DNA of 64,000 nucleotides, taken from the NCBI RefSeq assembly GCF_030813695.1, contig NZ_JAUSVA010000002.1, positions 8,889,501 through 8,953,500 of the forward strand, written 5' to 3'. Positions 52,054 through 62,600 of the stretch are shown one piece after another (the stretch's first letter is position 1; the number at the start of each line of letters is the position of its first letter). The notes below the pieces were generated by a model. It searched no databases. It was not told the DNA's origin and saw only the letters and a program-made list of their open reading frames with translations. A program made the translations under genes and the position numbers. The stretch is from Kitasatospora herbaricolor (lineage in GTDB: Bacteria > Actinomycetota > Actinomycetes > Streptomycetales > Streptomycetaceae).

Positions 52054-52222
52054 GCCCGCCGGTCGCCCGCCGCGCTTTCCCGGGTACTCCACCGCGCTCC
52101 TCCGGAGCGTTCCACCGCGCTGCACCCGCGCATTCCACCCGTGCACGCCTTCGCGCACTTCTTCGCGCACCTCTTCGTGCGATCCACCGGCACCGCGCCA
52201 CGACAAGGATGGGAACGGCACC

Positions 52223-53224
52223 ATGACCGTGCAGACCGCGCAAGGGCCCACGCCGCCGGCCGACCCCGGCAGGCACCTGGCGTCCCCGACCACGCGCAGC
52301 GCGCTGCGCATCCAGCACCACCTGCTCGGCGCCGCGCGGGAGTTCCTGCGCGGGGAGGGCTTCACCGAACTGCTGCCGCCGGTCATCGGGCCGGTCACCG
52401 ACCCGGGCGCCCGGGGCTCCAAGCAGGTGGACATCGACTTCTACGGCCACCGCTACAAGCTGATGACCAGCGCCATCCTCTACAAGCAGGCCTCCCTGCT
52501 GGCCTTCGACAAGATCTTCTGCGTGGCCCCGAACGTCCGGCTGGAACCCCTGGAGACGGCCGGCACCAACCGCCACCTGGTCGAGTTCCACCAGCTGGAC
52601 GTCGAGGTCGCCGGCGCCTCCCGGGAGCAGATCACCGCACTGGTCGAGCAGTTGGTCGTGCACATGGTGCGCAGCACCGTCGCCGCGCTGCCCGCCGAGT
52701 TCGAGGAGCTCGGCCGGGACACCGACGCCTTCCACGGCCTGCTCCAGGGCGCCTTCGAGCGGGTCCGGCACAGCGACGCCGTGCTCGACCTCCGGGCGGC
52801 CGGGCACGACCAGAACCCCGACGCCGAACTCGACTGGGAGGGCGAGGCGCTGCTCTCCGCCAAGGCCGGCCGCCCGTTCTTCGTCACCGACTACCCCAAG
52901 GGCTCGCGCGGCTTCTACGACCGTGAGTGCCCCGGCGAGCCCGGCCTGCTGCGGAACTTCGACCTCATCGCGCCCGAGGGCTACGGCGAACTGTGCAGCG
53001 GCAGCGAACGGACCAACGAGTACGCCGACATCATCACCCGGATGCGGGAGACCGGCGAGAACCCGCAGAAGTACCGCTGGTACCTCGACCTGGTCCGCGA
53101 GGGCATCCCCGCCAGCGCCGGCTTCGGCATCGGCGTGGAGCGCCTGACCCGGTACGTCGCCGGCCTGGACGCCGTCTGGCAGGCCAGCGCCTACCCCAAG
53201 CTCGCCGGGGTGGTCTCGCCGTGA
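52223..53224 (+). CDS. Asparaginyl-tRNA-synthetase-like amide ligase
   Basis: This protein of 333 residues is a class II synthetase catalytic core without an N-terminal anticodon-binding domain. Motif 2 is NVRLEPLETAGTNRHLVEFH (about 105-126), with ELDWEGEALLS, FFVTDYPKGSRGFYDRE, and motif 3 AGFGIGVERLTRYVAGL (about 295-311). It resembles the archaeal AsnRS-paralogue asparagine synthetase (AS-AR), which makes asparagine from aspartate, ammonia and ATP, rather than a translation enzyme. In this cluster the likely substrate is 3-methylaspartate, giving 3-methylasparagine, which is inference. ATG at 52223 is chosen. The stop overlaps the next start (GTGA). Confidence 0.75.
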   Translation: MTVQTAQGPTPPADPGRHLASPTTRSALRIQHHLLGAAREFLRGEGFTELLPPVIGPVTDPGARGSKQVDIDFYGHRYKLMTSAILYKQASLLAFDKIFCVAPNVRLEPLETAGTNRHLVEFHQLDVEVAGASREQITALVEQLVVHMVRSTVAALPAEFEELGRDTDAFHGLLQGAFERVRHSDAVLDLRAAGHDQNPDAELDWEGEALLSAKAGRPFFVTDYPKGSRGFYDRECPGEPGLLRNFDLIAPEGYGELCSGSERTNEYADIITRMRETGENPQKYRWYLDLVREGIPASAGFGIGVERLTRYVAGLDAVWQASAYPKLAGVVSP

Positions 53225-54489
53225 GCGACCTCGCCGCACCCGGGTTCCCCGAGGAGGCCGTCCGCCTGCGGGCCAGGACCGGCGCCGCCGCCGCCTTCCC
53301 GCCCGCCGGGGACTACGGGCAGGTGCTGTTCGGCGCCGGGCCGGACGGGCCGGACGGCCTCGGCGGCCCGCCCGACCGGCTGGACGCACTGCGCCTGACC
53401 CCGCCGGTGTTCATGGAGCAGCGGCTGGCCAAGCTCATCGACCTCGGCCGCGAACCCACCTACCAGGACGTCGACCTGTCGACCACGATCGGCGGCCTGC
53501 GCTCCACCGCGCCGGTCTACGTCTCGGCGCTCGGCTCGACCCGCGCCGCCGGCGGTGACCTCGGGCTGGCGCTCAGCCGGCAGGCCGGGGCGCTCGGCAT
53601 CCCGATGGTGATCGGGGAGAACGTCGTCCCGGTGAACGGCTACGGCCGCCTCGGCGAGGCGGCGGGGCGCTCGCTGCTCGGCCGCCTCACCGCCTACACC
53701 GAGCGACTCGCCGACGGCGTCGGCGGGGTCGCGGTGCAGCAGAGCACCGAGGACGCCGACGCCGAGGTCTGGAACCTCGTGCACAGCGACCCGGCCGCCC
53801 GGCCGCTGCTCGACTCCGGCCGCCTCGCCTTCGAGCTGAAGGTCGGCCAGGGCGCGAAGCCAGGCCTCGGCGGGATGACCGTGCTGGACGCGGCCGCGGC
53901 CGCCCGGGTGGCGGACCGCTACGGTCTGGACCCGCTCTTCGAGGGGCAGCGGGTGCTGCGCTCCAGCAGCCCCGGCACGTTCACCGAGGAGATCCTGCGC
54001 CAGCAGGTCCGGCTGATGCGCAACAACTTCCCCCGGGTGCGGATCTGGGTGAAGCTCCATCCGGGCCGGGACGTCGCGGCGGCCGTGCGGACGGCCGTCG
54101 AGGCCGGCGCGGACGCGGTGACCGTGGACGGCGCCGAGGGCGGCACCGGCTGGGCGCCCGCGGCCTTCCCCCGGCACGTCGGGCTGCCGCTCGCCGAGTG
54201 CCTGCGCCGGCTCGGCGCCCTCCCGTCCGGCCCGCCGCCCGGCCGGCTGCTGGTCTCGGGCCGGATGTGGGAGGGCAGCCGGGCGGTGAAGAGCCTGGCG
54301 CTGGGCGCCACGGCGGTCGGCCTCGGCCGCGCGGCCCTGCTCGCGGTCGCCGAGGACCCGCAGGACGGCCTGGTCCGCCTGGTGGAATGCCTCGGCACCG
54401 AGATGCGGCTGCTGATCAGCTCGCTCGGCAAGTACGCGCCGGGCACGCTCGGGCCGGAGGACGTGTGGTCCCCCGCCGAGGAGAACTGA
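53221..54489 (+). CDS. Stand-alone glutamate synthase FMN-domain protein
   Basis: This protein of 422 residues is the TIM-barrel FMN domain of the glutamate synthase family: APVYVSALGSTRAAG, FELKVGQGAKPGLGGM (about 200-215), and ADAVTVDGAEGGTGWAP (about 298-314). The glutaminase domain and the Cys motif of the [3Fe-4S] cluster (CHxxTCPVG in normal enzymes) are absent. Ferredoxin-dependent glutamate synthase-like SlgE3 supports glutamate supply in the streptolydigin pathway beside its mutase, and this gene may play the same role, or transfer an amino group to another 2-oxo acid. GTG at 53221 overlaps the AsnRS-like stop. Confidence 0.75.
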   Translation: MSDLAAPGFPEEAVRLRARTGAAAAFPPAGDYGQVLFGAGPDGPDGLGGPPDRLDALRLTPPVFMEQRLAKLIDLGREPTYQDVDLSTTIGGLRSTAPVYVSALGSTRAAGGDLGLALSRQAGALGIPMVIGENVVPVNGYGRLGEAAGRSLLGRLTAYTERLADGVGGVAVQQSTEDADAEVWNLVHSDPAARPLLDSGRLAFELKVGQGAKPGLGGMTVLDAAAAARVADRYGLDPLFEGQRVLRSSSPGTFTEEILRQQVRLMRNNFPRVRIWVKLHPGRDVAAAVRTAVEAGADAVTVDGAEGGTGWAPAAFPRHVGLPLAECLRRLGALPSGPPPGRLLVSGRMWEGSRAVKSLALGATAVGLGRAALLAVAEDPQDGLVRLVECLGTEMRLLISSLGKYAPGTLGPEDVWSPAEEN

Positions 54490-54793
54490 CTCCCGCACCG
54501 GAGCGCGCTACAAGGCACCGACGGAACGCGGTACCCGAACACCCGCAACGCGGTACCCGGAGCACCTGCGAGGCGGGACCCGAACGCCCGCAACGCGGTA
54601 CCCGGAGCACCTGCGAGGCGGTACCCGAACACCCGCAACGCGGTACCCGGAGCACCTGCGAGCGGTACCTGAAAGTCCCGCAGCGGCAGCGCCGAGTCCT
54701 GCCGTGATCCCTTCTCCTGTCCCGCCGGTCCGGCGGACAGTCGCGCCCGGCCCACGGCGGCCCGGCATCGCCGTCACCAAGCATCGGGGTTGA
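54490..54793. other. Intergenic region with repeat, NRPS leader
   Basis: About 300 bases between the glutamate synthase-like gene and the first NRPS. Half of it is the 45-base repeat; the rest shows no gene. It may hold a promoter for the NRPS genes. Confidence 0.5.
54526..54682. repeat. 45-base tandem repeat before the NRPS gene
   Basis: Three full 45-base units (54526-54570, 54571-54615, 54616-54660) and a partial fourth. Each unit is a 22-base half (ACGCGGTACCCGAACACCCG) and a 23-base half (ACGCGGTACCCGGAGCACCT) that resemble one another, so the repeat is nested. Each half contains GCGGTACC. The only gene-like frame is antisense and low complexity. Confidence 0.85.
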
Positions 54794-57700
54794 ATGATGT
54801 CCTCCAGCGAATTCCCGTTCCTCCCGGCGGCCCGCCGCCACCCGTCCCGTCCGGCGGTCCGCCGGGCCGGCCGAACGGTCACCTACCGCGAGCTGGACGA
54901 GCTGAGCGGCGCGCTCGCCGGGGAGATCGCCCGGGAGACCGCCCCGGGCCAGGTCGTCGCCGTCACCGCCGACGACCGGTTCGACCACCTGGTCGGGATG
55001 CTGGCCGTGCTCCGGGCCGGCCGGGTCCACCTCCCGCTCGACCCGCAGGCACCCGAGGAGCGGAACCGGGCGATCCTGGACGGGGCCGGCGCGGCCGCCG
55101 TCCTGACGGGCGGCCGGCTCACCGTCCGCCCGGGCGCCGCGGCCGGCACCGCCGGCCCGGCCGGGTACGTGATCCACACCTCCGGCACCACCGGCACCCC
55201 CAAGGGCGTCCTCGTTTCGCTGGACGCCCTGACCGGGCACCTCCACGCCATCGTGGCCCGGTTCGGGCTGACCGAGGACGACGTGGTGCTGCAGTTCGCC
55301 CGGCCCACCGTGGACGTGGCGATCGAACAGATCCTCGGCGCACTGGCGGCCGGGGCCTGCCTGGTCCTGCCGGAGCGCCAACTGCTCACCCCGGCCGAGC
55401 TGCTCGACCTGCTGGACGCCGAAGGCGTGACCGTCGCCAACCTGTCCGCCGGCTACTTCCAGGAGCTGGTCGCCGCACTGCCCGGGCGCGCCGCGCCGGG
55501 CACCCTGCGGCTGATGATCTCCGGCAGCGACCGGCTGCACCCGGCCACCGCGGCCGGCTGGCACCGGCTCACCGGGGTACCCCTGCTGAACGCCTACGGT
55601 CCCACCGAGACGGTGATCACCGCGACCGTCCACACCGCGACCGTCCACACCGCCGCCGGCGACAACACCGCCGCCGTCGTGCCGATCGGCGAGGCCCTCG
55701 GCGGGCGCACCCTGCACATCCTCGACGAACGGCTGCGCCCCTGCCCGCCCGGCACCGCCGGCGAGCTGTACATCGGCGGCCCGCTGCTCGCCTGGGGCTA
55801 CTGCGGCCGGCCCGGGCCGAGCGCCGAACGCTTCGTCGCCGACCCCTGGTCCGCCGCCCCCGGCGCCCGGATGTACCGCACCGGGGACCTCGTCCGGCGG
55901 CCGCACGAGGGAGCTCCGCCCGAGTACCTGGGCCGGGCCGACCAGCAGGTGAAGATCCGCGGCTTCCGGGTCGAGCCCGGCGAGATCGAGGTCGCCCTGG
56001 CCGGCTGCCCGGGCGTCGCCGGCTGCGCCGTGGCCGCCCACGAGGGCCGGCTCGCCGCCTACGTCACCGCCTCGGACACCGCGCCCGTCCCCGACTACGC
56101 CCGGGCCCGGGCCTTCCTGGCCGGCCGGCTGCCCGAGCACATGATCCCCGCGACGCTCACCGTGCTGGCCGGGTTCCCGCTGACGGCCGGCGGCAAGGTC
56201 GACCGCGCCGCGCTGCCGGCGCCGGAGGCCGCCGAGTCCCGCCGCCCCGGCCACCGCCCGCCGCGCACCGCGGCCGAGCAGCTGATCGCCGCCGTCTGGT
56301 CCGACGTGCTCGGCGTCGCCGAGGTCGGCGCCGACGACAACTTCTTCCACCTCGGCGGGGACTCGCTGACCGCCGTCCGGGTGGTCGGCCGGGTCTACGA
56401 GGTGTTCGGCATGGTGTCGCCGTACACCATCTTCGACGCGCCGACCCTCGCCGAGTTCGCCGCCGCCGTCACCGCCTCCGCCGGCCCCGAGCAGCCGCCG
56501 CTGACCGCCCGCGGCCTCACCCGGGCACCGCTGTCCAAGTACCAGCGCGGGCTCTGGTTCCTGGAGCAGTGGAACCCCGGCGCGGCCACCTACAACGTGC
56601 CCTGGGTTTTCCGCTTCCACGGCCCGGTCGAGACCGAACTGCTGCGCGCCGCCCTGGAGACGGTGGTCGCCCGGCACCAGAGCCTGCGGACCACCTTCGT
56701 CCTCGGCGAGGACGGCCCCGAGCAACTCGTCCATGAGCGGATCGAGTTGCCCTTCACCGTCCTGGACAGCCCGGCGGAGCAGCCCGACGCGCTGGTCGCC
56801 GAACTGGCCCGGGAACCCTTCGACCTGGAGCACGGGCCGCTGGTGCGCGCCCACGCCGTCCGCACCCCCGACGGCGCGACCACCCTGCTGCTGATGTTCC
56901 ACCACATCGTCTGGGACGAGGGCTCGCTGCCCGTCCTGGAGCAGGAACTCCAGGAGCTGTACGCGGCGCTGCGCGAGGGACGCGACCACGTCCTGCCCGA
57001 ACTCCCCGTCCAGTACACCGACTACAGCGCCTGGCAGTACGAGGACGAGAACGCCGAGGAGCGGCTCGCCCACTGGCGCACCGCGCTCGCCGACGCCCCG
57101 CAGACCCCGGTGCTGCCCACCGACCACCCCCGCCCCGAGATCCAGGCCTTCCGCGGCGCCTTCCACCGCTTCGCGCTGCCGACCCCGGTCGCCCGCGCGG
57201 TGCGCGAGTTCGCCCGCAGCGAGGACGCCACCCCGTTCATGGTGCTGCTGGCCGGCCTGGCGCTGACCCTGCACCGCCGCTCCGGCCAGCGGGACATGGT
57301 CCTCGGCACCCCGGTGAGCCTGCGCGGACGCACCGAACTGAACGGCCTGATCGGCTACTTCATCAACCTGCTGCCGCTGCGCCTGCGGCTCGCCGAGGAC
57401 GCGGACTTCCGTGAACTCGTCCAGCACGTCCGCGAGGTGGCGATCGGTGCCTACCGGCACCAGGACACCCCCTTCGACGAGATCACCGCACTCGTCCTGG
57501 ACGACCGGCCGGAGGACCGCAACCCGCTCTGCCAGGTGCTGCTCGAACTGCACCCGCTGGACACCCGGCCGCTCACCGTCGGGGAGAGCGAGGTCACCCG
57601 TGCCCTGCACTCCAACGAGGTGTCCCGGTTCGACCTGTCGATCTCCGTCGACGACCTCGGTACCGGCTTCACCGGGCGCTTCGAGTACGACAGCGACCTG

Positions 57701-59509
57701 TTCGACCCCGAGACCGTCGCCGGCCTCTGCGACAGCTGGGCAAACACCCTGGCCGCCGCCGTCGACCCCGCCGCGCACACCCTCTTCGAGGCCCGGGCCG
57801 AACTCGCCCCGCAGGCCACCGCCGTGGTCGAGGGCGACACCGGGCTGGCGCTGACCTACGGGGAGCTGAACACCCGGGCCAACCGGCTCGGGCACTTCCT
57901 GGCCGGCCGCGGGGTCGGCCGGGGTGACGTCGTCGCGATCCTGACCGAACGCGGCCACGATCTGGTGGTGGCGCTGCTCGCGGTGCTGAAGACCGGCGCC
58001 GGCTACACCCTGCTCGACCCGGACTTCCCCGCCGAGCGGCTGGCCGGTGCCGTCGCGGACAGCGGCGCCGCGCTGGTCCTCACCCACCGCCACGCCCCCG
58101 CGCCGTTCGAGGGCACCGCCCACCTCGACCTCGACGAGGTGGCCGGGGAGGTGGCCCGCTGCCCGGGGCAGGACCTCGCGCTCCCGGTCACCGGCGACGA
58201 CCTGGCCTGCGTGATGTTCACCTCCGGCTCCACCGGCCGCCCCAAGGGCGTCGCGGCCCCGCACCGGGCGCTCACCACCACCTACCTCGGCCAGGACTAC
58301 GCCCGCTTCGGCCCCGAGGAGGTCTGGTTGCAGTGCTCGCCGGTCTCCTGGGACGCCTTCGCGCTGGAACTGTACGGCGCCCTGCTGTTCGGCGGCACCT
58401 GCGTGCTGCAGCCCGGCCGGCGGCCCGACCCGGAGACCATCGCCACCCTCACCCGGCGCCACCGGGTCACCCAGCTCCAGCTCTCCGCCAGCCTGTTCAA
58501 CTTCCTGCTGGAGGAGTTCCCGCAGACCTTCGACCACCTCAAGGTGGCCTTCACCGCCGGCGAGCGGGCCTCGGTGACCCATGTCGCCAAGGCCCTGGAG
58601 AACCACCCGCGGCTGGTGGTCGCGAACGGCTACGGGCCGGTGGAGAGCCTCGGCCTGACCACCTGCCACCAGGTCGGCCCGCAGGACCTCGGCGGTACCT
58701 CGATCCCCATCGGCCACCCGCTGAACGGCAAGGAGATCCACGTCCTGGACGCCGCACTGCGCCCGGTCGGCCCCGGTGAGAGCGGCGAACTCTATGCCGC
58801 CGGGGGCGGGTTGGCGTACGGCTACCTGGGCCGGCCGGCCCTCACCGCGGGCCGCTTCGTCGCCCACCCGTACGGCCGGCCGGGGGAGCGGCTCTACCGC
58901 ACCGGGGACCTCGGGCACCGCACCGAGGACGGCACGCTGGAGATCACCGGACGGATCGACGACCAGATCAAGATCCGCGGGTTCCGGGTCGAACCGGGTG
59001 AGATCGAGGACGCCCTGACCAGCCACCCGCTGGTCCGGGAGGCCGCCGTCACCGTCCACGAACCGGCCCCCGGGGACAAGCGGCTGGCCGCCTACATCAC
59101 CGCCGGACCCACCCCGCCCGACATCGACGCCCTGCTCGCCGAACTGGGCGGCCGGCTCCCCGAGTACATGATCCCCGCCACCGTCGACATCCTCGACGCC
59201 CTGCCGCTCAACCCCAACGGCAAGACCGACCGCCGGGCGCTGCCCGCCCCGGCGCCCCGGCCGGCACCGGGCCCGGCGGCCGCCGCGCTGGACGGGATGG
59301 AACTGCTGGTGGCCGACGCCGTCCGAGCCGTCCTTGACCTGCCGCAGGTCGGCCGGGACGACAACTTCTTCCGGATCGGGGGCAACTCGCTGGCCGCCGT
59401 CCGGGTCGCGATGCGGCTCTCCCGGGAGACCGGTACCAAGGTGGCGCCGCACGTGGTGTTCCGGGCGAAGACCGTCGGCGCGATCGCCGAACGGCTCACG
59501 GCCCGGTGA
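54794..59509 (+). CDS. NRPS, A-T-C-A-T (initiation plus one extension module)
   Basis: This protein of 1571 residues holds adenylation A1 (about 5-480: [39 protein letters not shown]), thiolation T1 with [12 protein letters not shown] (Ser about 525), condensation C (about 560-985) with [14 protein letters not shown], where the last residue of HHxxxDG is Glu, adenylation A2 (about 990-1470: [37 protein letters not shown]) and T2 with [12 protein letters not shown]. With no N-terminal C domain it should start a peptide. No epimerase, methyltransferase or thioesterase is present. By-eye binding-pocket residues are D-V-E-N-M-S-A-I-T for A1 and D-A-L-Q-F-A-G-G-L for A2; neither is a code I can name. 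ATG at 54794 or 54797. Confidence 0.9.
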   Translation: MMSSSEFPFLPAARRHPSRPAVRRAGRTVTYRELDELSGALAGEIARETAPGQVVAVTADDRFDHLVGMLAVLRAGRVHLPLDPQAPEERNRAILDGAGAAAVLTGGRLTVRPGAAAGTAGPAGYVIHTSGTTGTPKGVLVSLDALTGHLHAIVARFGLTEDDVVLQFARPTVDVAIEQILGALAAGACLVLPERQLLTPAELLDLLDAEGVTVANLSAGYFQELVAALPGRAAPGTLRLMISGSDRLHPATAAGWHRLTGVPLLNAYGPTETVITATVHTATVHTAAGDNTAAVVPIGEALGGRTLHILDERLRPCPPGTAGELYIGGPLLAWGYCGRPGPSAERFVADPWSAAPGARMYRTGDLVRRPHEGAPPEYLGRADQQVKIRGFRVEPGEIEVALAGCPGVAGCAVAAHEGRLAAYVTASDTAPVPDYARARAFLAGRLPEHMIPATLTVLAGFPLTAGGKVDRAALPAPEAAESRRPGHRPPRTAAEQLIAAVWSDVLGVAEVGADDNFFHLGGDSLTAVRVVGRVYEVFGMVSPYTIFDAPTLAEFAAAVTASAGPEQPPLTARGLTRAPLSKYQRGLWFLEQWNPGAATYNVPWVFRFHGPVETELLRAALETVVARHQSLRTTFVLGEDGPEQLVHERIELPFTVLDSPAEQPDALVAELAREPFDLEHGPLVRAHAVRTPDGATTLLLMFHHIVWDEGSLPVLEQELQELYAALREGRDHVLPELPVQYTDYSAWQYEDENAEERLAHWRTALADAPQTPVLPTDHPRPEIQAFRGAFHRFALPTPVARAVREFARSEDATPFMVLLAGLALTLHRRSGQRDMVLGTPVSLRGRTELNGLIGYFINLLPLRLRLAEDADFRELVQHVREVAIGAYRHQDTPFDEITALVLDDRPEDRNPLCQVLLELHPLDTRPLTVGESEVTRALHSNEVSRFDLSISVDDLGTGFTGRFEYDSDLFDPETVAGLCDSWANTLAAAVDPAAHTLFEARAELAPQATAVVEGDTGLALTYGELNTRANRLGHFLAGRGVGRGDVVAILTERGHDLVVALLAVLKTGAGYTLLDPDFPAERLAGAVADSGAALVLTHRHAPAPFEGTAHLDLDEVAGEVARCPGQDLALPVTGDDLACVMFTSGSTGRPKGVAAPHRALTTTYLGQDYARFGPEEVWLQCSPVSWDAFALELYGALLFGGTCVLQPGRRPDPETIATLTRRHRVTQLQLSASLFNFLLEEFPQTFDHLKVAFTAGERASVTHVAKALENHPRLVVANGYGPVESLGLTTCHQVGPQDLGGTSIPIGHPLNGKEIHVLDAALRPVGPGESGELYAAGGGLAYGYLGRPALTAGRFVAHPYGRPGERLYRTGDLGHRTEDGTLEITGRIDDQIKIRGFRVEPGEIEDALTSHPLVREAAVTVHEPAPGDKRLAAYITAGPTPPDIDALLAELGGRLPEYMIPATVDILDALPLNPNGKTDRRALPAPAPRPAPGPAAAALDGMELLVADAVRAVLDLPQVGRDDNFFRIGGNSLAAVRVAMRLSRETGTKVAPHVVFRAKTVGAIAERLTAR

Positions 59510-59633
59510 CCGCCCGCCCCCGCTCCGCCGGCGGCCGCCACCTCGGTGCGCGACCCGGATCCGGCCCCAGCCCTACCACCCGCCCGCGCCCCCGCCGGGT
59601 CCGCCGGGTCCGCCCAAGGAAGGAAACAGGACA

Positions 59634-62600
59634 GTGACCTCCACCGAAGAGCCGGCCCGGGTCGCCCCCGTGTCGGGGCTGCAGAGGGGCCTGTGGTTCC
59701 TCGACCGCTGGAACCCCGGAGCGGCCACCTACAACATCCCCTGGGTGTTCGAGTTCACCGGCGCCCTCGACCTGGTGCGACTGGAGAGCGCCCTGGGCGC
59801 CCTGGTGGCCCGGCACGAAGCCCTGCGCACCATCTTCGCCCTGCACGAGGACGGCCCGCGCCAGCACGTCCGGCACAGCCCGGCCGTCCCCTTCACGGTG
59901 ACCGACCTGCGGGCCCTCGACGAGCGGGAGAGCGCCCGGCGCGCCGAGGAGCTGATCGCCGCCGAGGCGGCCGCACCCTTCGACCTCGAACAGGGCCCCC
60001 TGCTGCGGGCGTCGGTGCTCCGCACCGGGGAGCAGCGGGCCACCATGGCCGTGGTCGTCCACCACATCGTCTGGGACGGCTGGTCGGCCGACGTCTTCGA
60101 GCGAGAGCTGGCCGAGCTCTACAGTGCCGCCGTGGCCGGCCGCGCGGCCGAACTCCCGGTGCTCACCACCCAGTACGCCGACTACGCGGCCGAGGAGCAG
60201 GCGCAGTCCTTCGAGGAGCACCTGGCCCACTGGAAGCTCCAGCTCGACGGGGCACCGGGCCTGCTGGAGATCCCCGGCGACCGCCCGCGCCCCGCCCACC
60301 GGAGCCACCACGGCGCCACCGAGCCGTTCGCCCTGGAGCCGGGCACCGCCGCCCGGGTCAAGCACCTGGCGGAGGAGGAGGGCGTCACCCCGTTCATGGT
60401 CATGCTGGCCGCCTTCGCGCTGCTGCTGCACCGCTGGACCGGCGCCGAGGACATGGTGATCGGCACCCCCGTCACCACCCGCAACCGCCCCGAACTGGAG
60501 AACCTGGTCGGCTACTTCGTCAACCTGCTGCCGCTGCGGGTCCGGCTCGCCCGGACGATGACCTTCCGCGAGCTGCTGGAGCACGTCCAGGAGGTCGCCT
60601 TCGAGGGCTACGCCTACCTGGACGTCCCCTTCGACCAGCTGGTCGACCGGCTGGCACCGGACCGCTCGGCCCAGCACGCCCCGCTGGTCCAGGTGGTGTT
60701 CGGCGCGCACGCCGAGGACGCCGCCGCGCTGCGCTTCGGCGAGGCCCTCGCCGAGCGGGCCGTCCGCTCCAACGGCACCAGCAAGTTCGACCTGACCTGG
60801 TCCGTCTTCGACAGCGGCGAGCTGCGCGGCGAGGCCGAGTACCGCACCGACCTGTTCGACCCGGCGACGGTCCGCCGGATGGCCGCCGACTGGCAGACCT
60901 TGCTGACCGCCGCCCTCGACCACCTGGACCGCCCGCTGCGCGAGCTCGGCACCCCCGCGAGCGCCGGCCGGCCCGCCCGGATCCCGCAGGGCCGCTGCCT
61001 GCACCAGCTCTTCGAGGACGCAGCCGACCGCCACGGCGAGCGGACCGCCCTCACCGACGGGGCCCGCGCGCTCACCTACACCGATCTGGACGAGCGCGCC
61101 AACCGCCTCGCCCACGCGCTGACCGCCGCCGGCGTCCGCCGCGGCGACCGGGTCGGCCTGCTGCTCGACCGGACCGCCGACATCGTGGTGAGCGTCCTCG
61201 CCGTCCTCAAGGCCGGCGCCGCCTACGTCCCCGTCGACCCGGCCGCACCGGCCGGCCGCGCGGCCACCGTGTTCGGCGACACCGGCGTCACCCTCGTCCT
61301 CACCGACCTGCCCGACCGGGTGCCGGAAGGCCCCTGGCTGCGCCACGACCTCGCCGCCCGGGCCGCGGAGACCGCCACGATGCCCGCCACCCGCCCGCGG
61401 GCCGGCGCCCGCCCCGGCGACACCGCCTACGTGATCTTCACCTCCGGCTCCACCGGCCGTCCCAAGGGCGTCGCGATCGCCCACGAGCACGTCAGCCGCC
61501 TGATGGCGGCCGGCGCCGAACACTTCGGCTTCGGCCCGCAGGACGCCTGGACGCTCTTCCACAGCTACGCCTTCGACTGGACGGTCTGGGAGATCTGGGG
61601 CGCCCTGCACCACGGCGCCCGGCTGGTCGTGGTGCCCTACCTGACCAGCCGCTCGCCCGAGGAGTTCGCCCAACTGCTGGACGAGGAGGGCGTGTCCCAC
61701 CTCTGCCTCACCCCGTCCGCGCTGCGCCAGCTGGAACCGGCCCTGCGCCGGCGCCCGAGGCCGCTGCCCGCGCTGAAGCAGATCATGCTGGGCGGCGAGG
61801 CCCTCGACCCCGCCGTCGTCCAGCGCTGGCTCGACCTCGATCCGCTGCCGCCGGCCCGGATCTGCAACCTCTACGGGATCACCGAGACCACCGTCCACGT
61901 CACCACTTTCGACATCGCCGGGCCCGGCGCCACCGGCGGGTTCGAGCGCAGCCTGATCGGCGAGGCGATGCCGCACCTCGACGCGCTGGTGCTCGACGAC
62001 TGGCTGCGGCCCTGCCCCGAGGGCGTCCCCGGCGAGCTGTACATCGGCGGCGGCAGCCTCGCCCACGGCTACTGGCAGCGCCCCGGCCTCAGCGCCGCCC
62101 GGTTCGTCGCCGACCCCTACGCCGGCGTCCCCGGCGCCCGGATGTACCGCACCGGGGACGTCGCCAAGCGGCTGCCGGGCGGCGGCCTGGAGTACGTCGG
62201 CCGTGCCGACTTTCAGGTGAAACTGCGCGGCTTCCGGATCGAACTCGGCGAGATCGAAAACGCGTTGAGCGCCCACCCGGACGTCGACGCCTGCGTGGTC
62301 ACCGTCCACGACCAGCGCCTCGCCGCCTACCTGACCGGCCGGGCGCCCGAACGGGTCCGCGAGTTCCTGGCCCGCACCCTGCCGGACTACATGATCCCGG
62401 CGAGCGTCACCGTCCTGGACGCCCTGCCGCTGACCGTCAACGGCAAGGTCGACCGGGCCGCCCTGCCGGCCCCCGGCGCCCCCGCGGCGGCCGGTGGGCG
62501 CCACGTACCGCCACGCACCGCCGCCGAGCGGGCCTTCGCCGACGCCTGGTCACGTGTCCTCGGCATCGACGAGGTCGGAGTCCACGACGACTTCTTCCAC

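Noticed and set aside
54416-59452. A minus-strand open frame of 1678 codons opposite the first NRPS gene
   Set aside because: Low-complexity shadow of the NRPS; all A, C and T motifs are on the plus strand.
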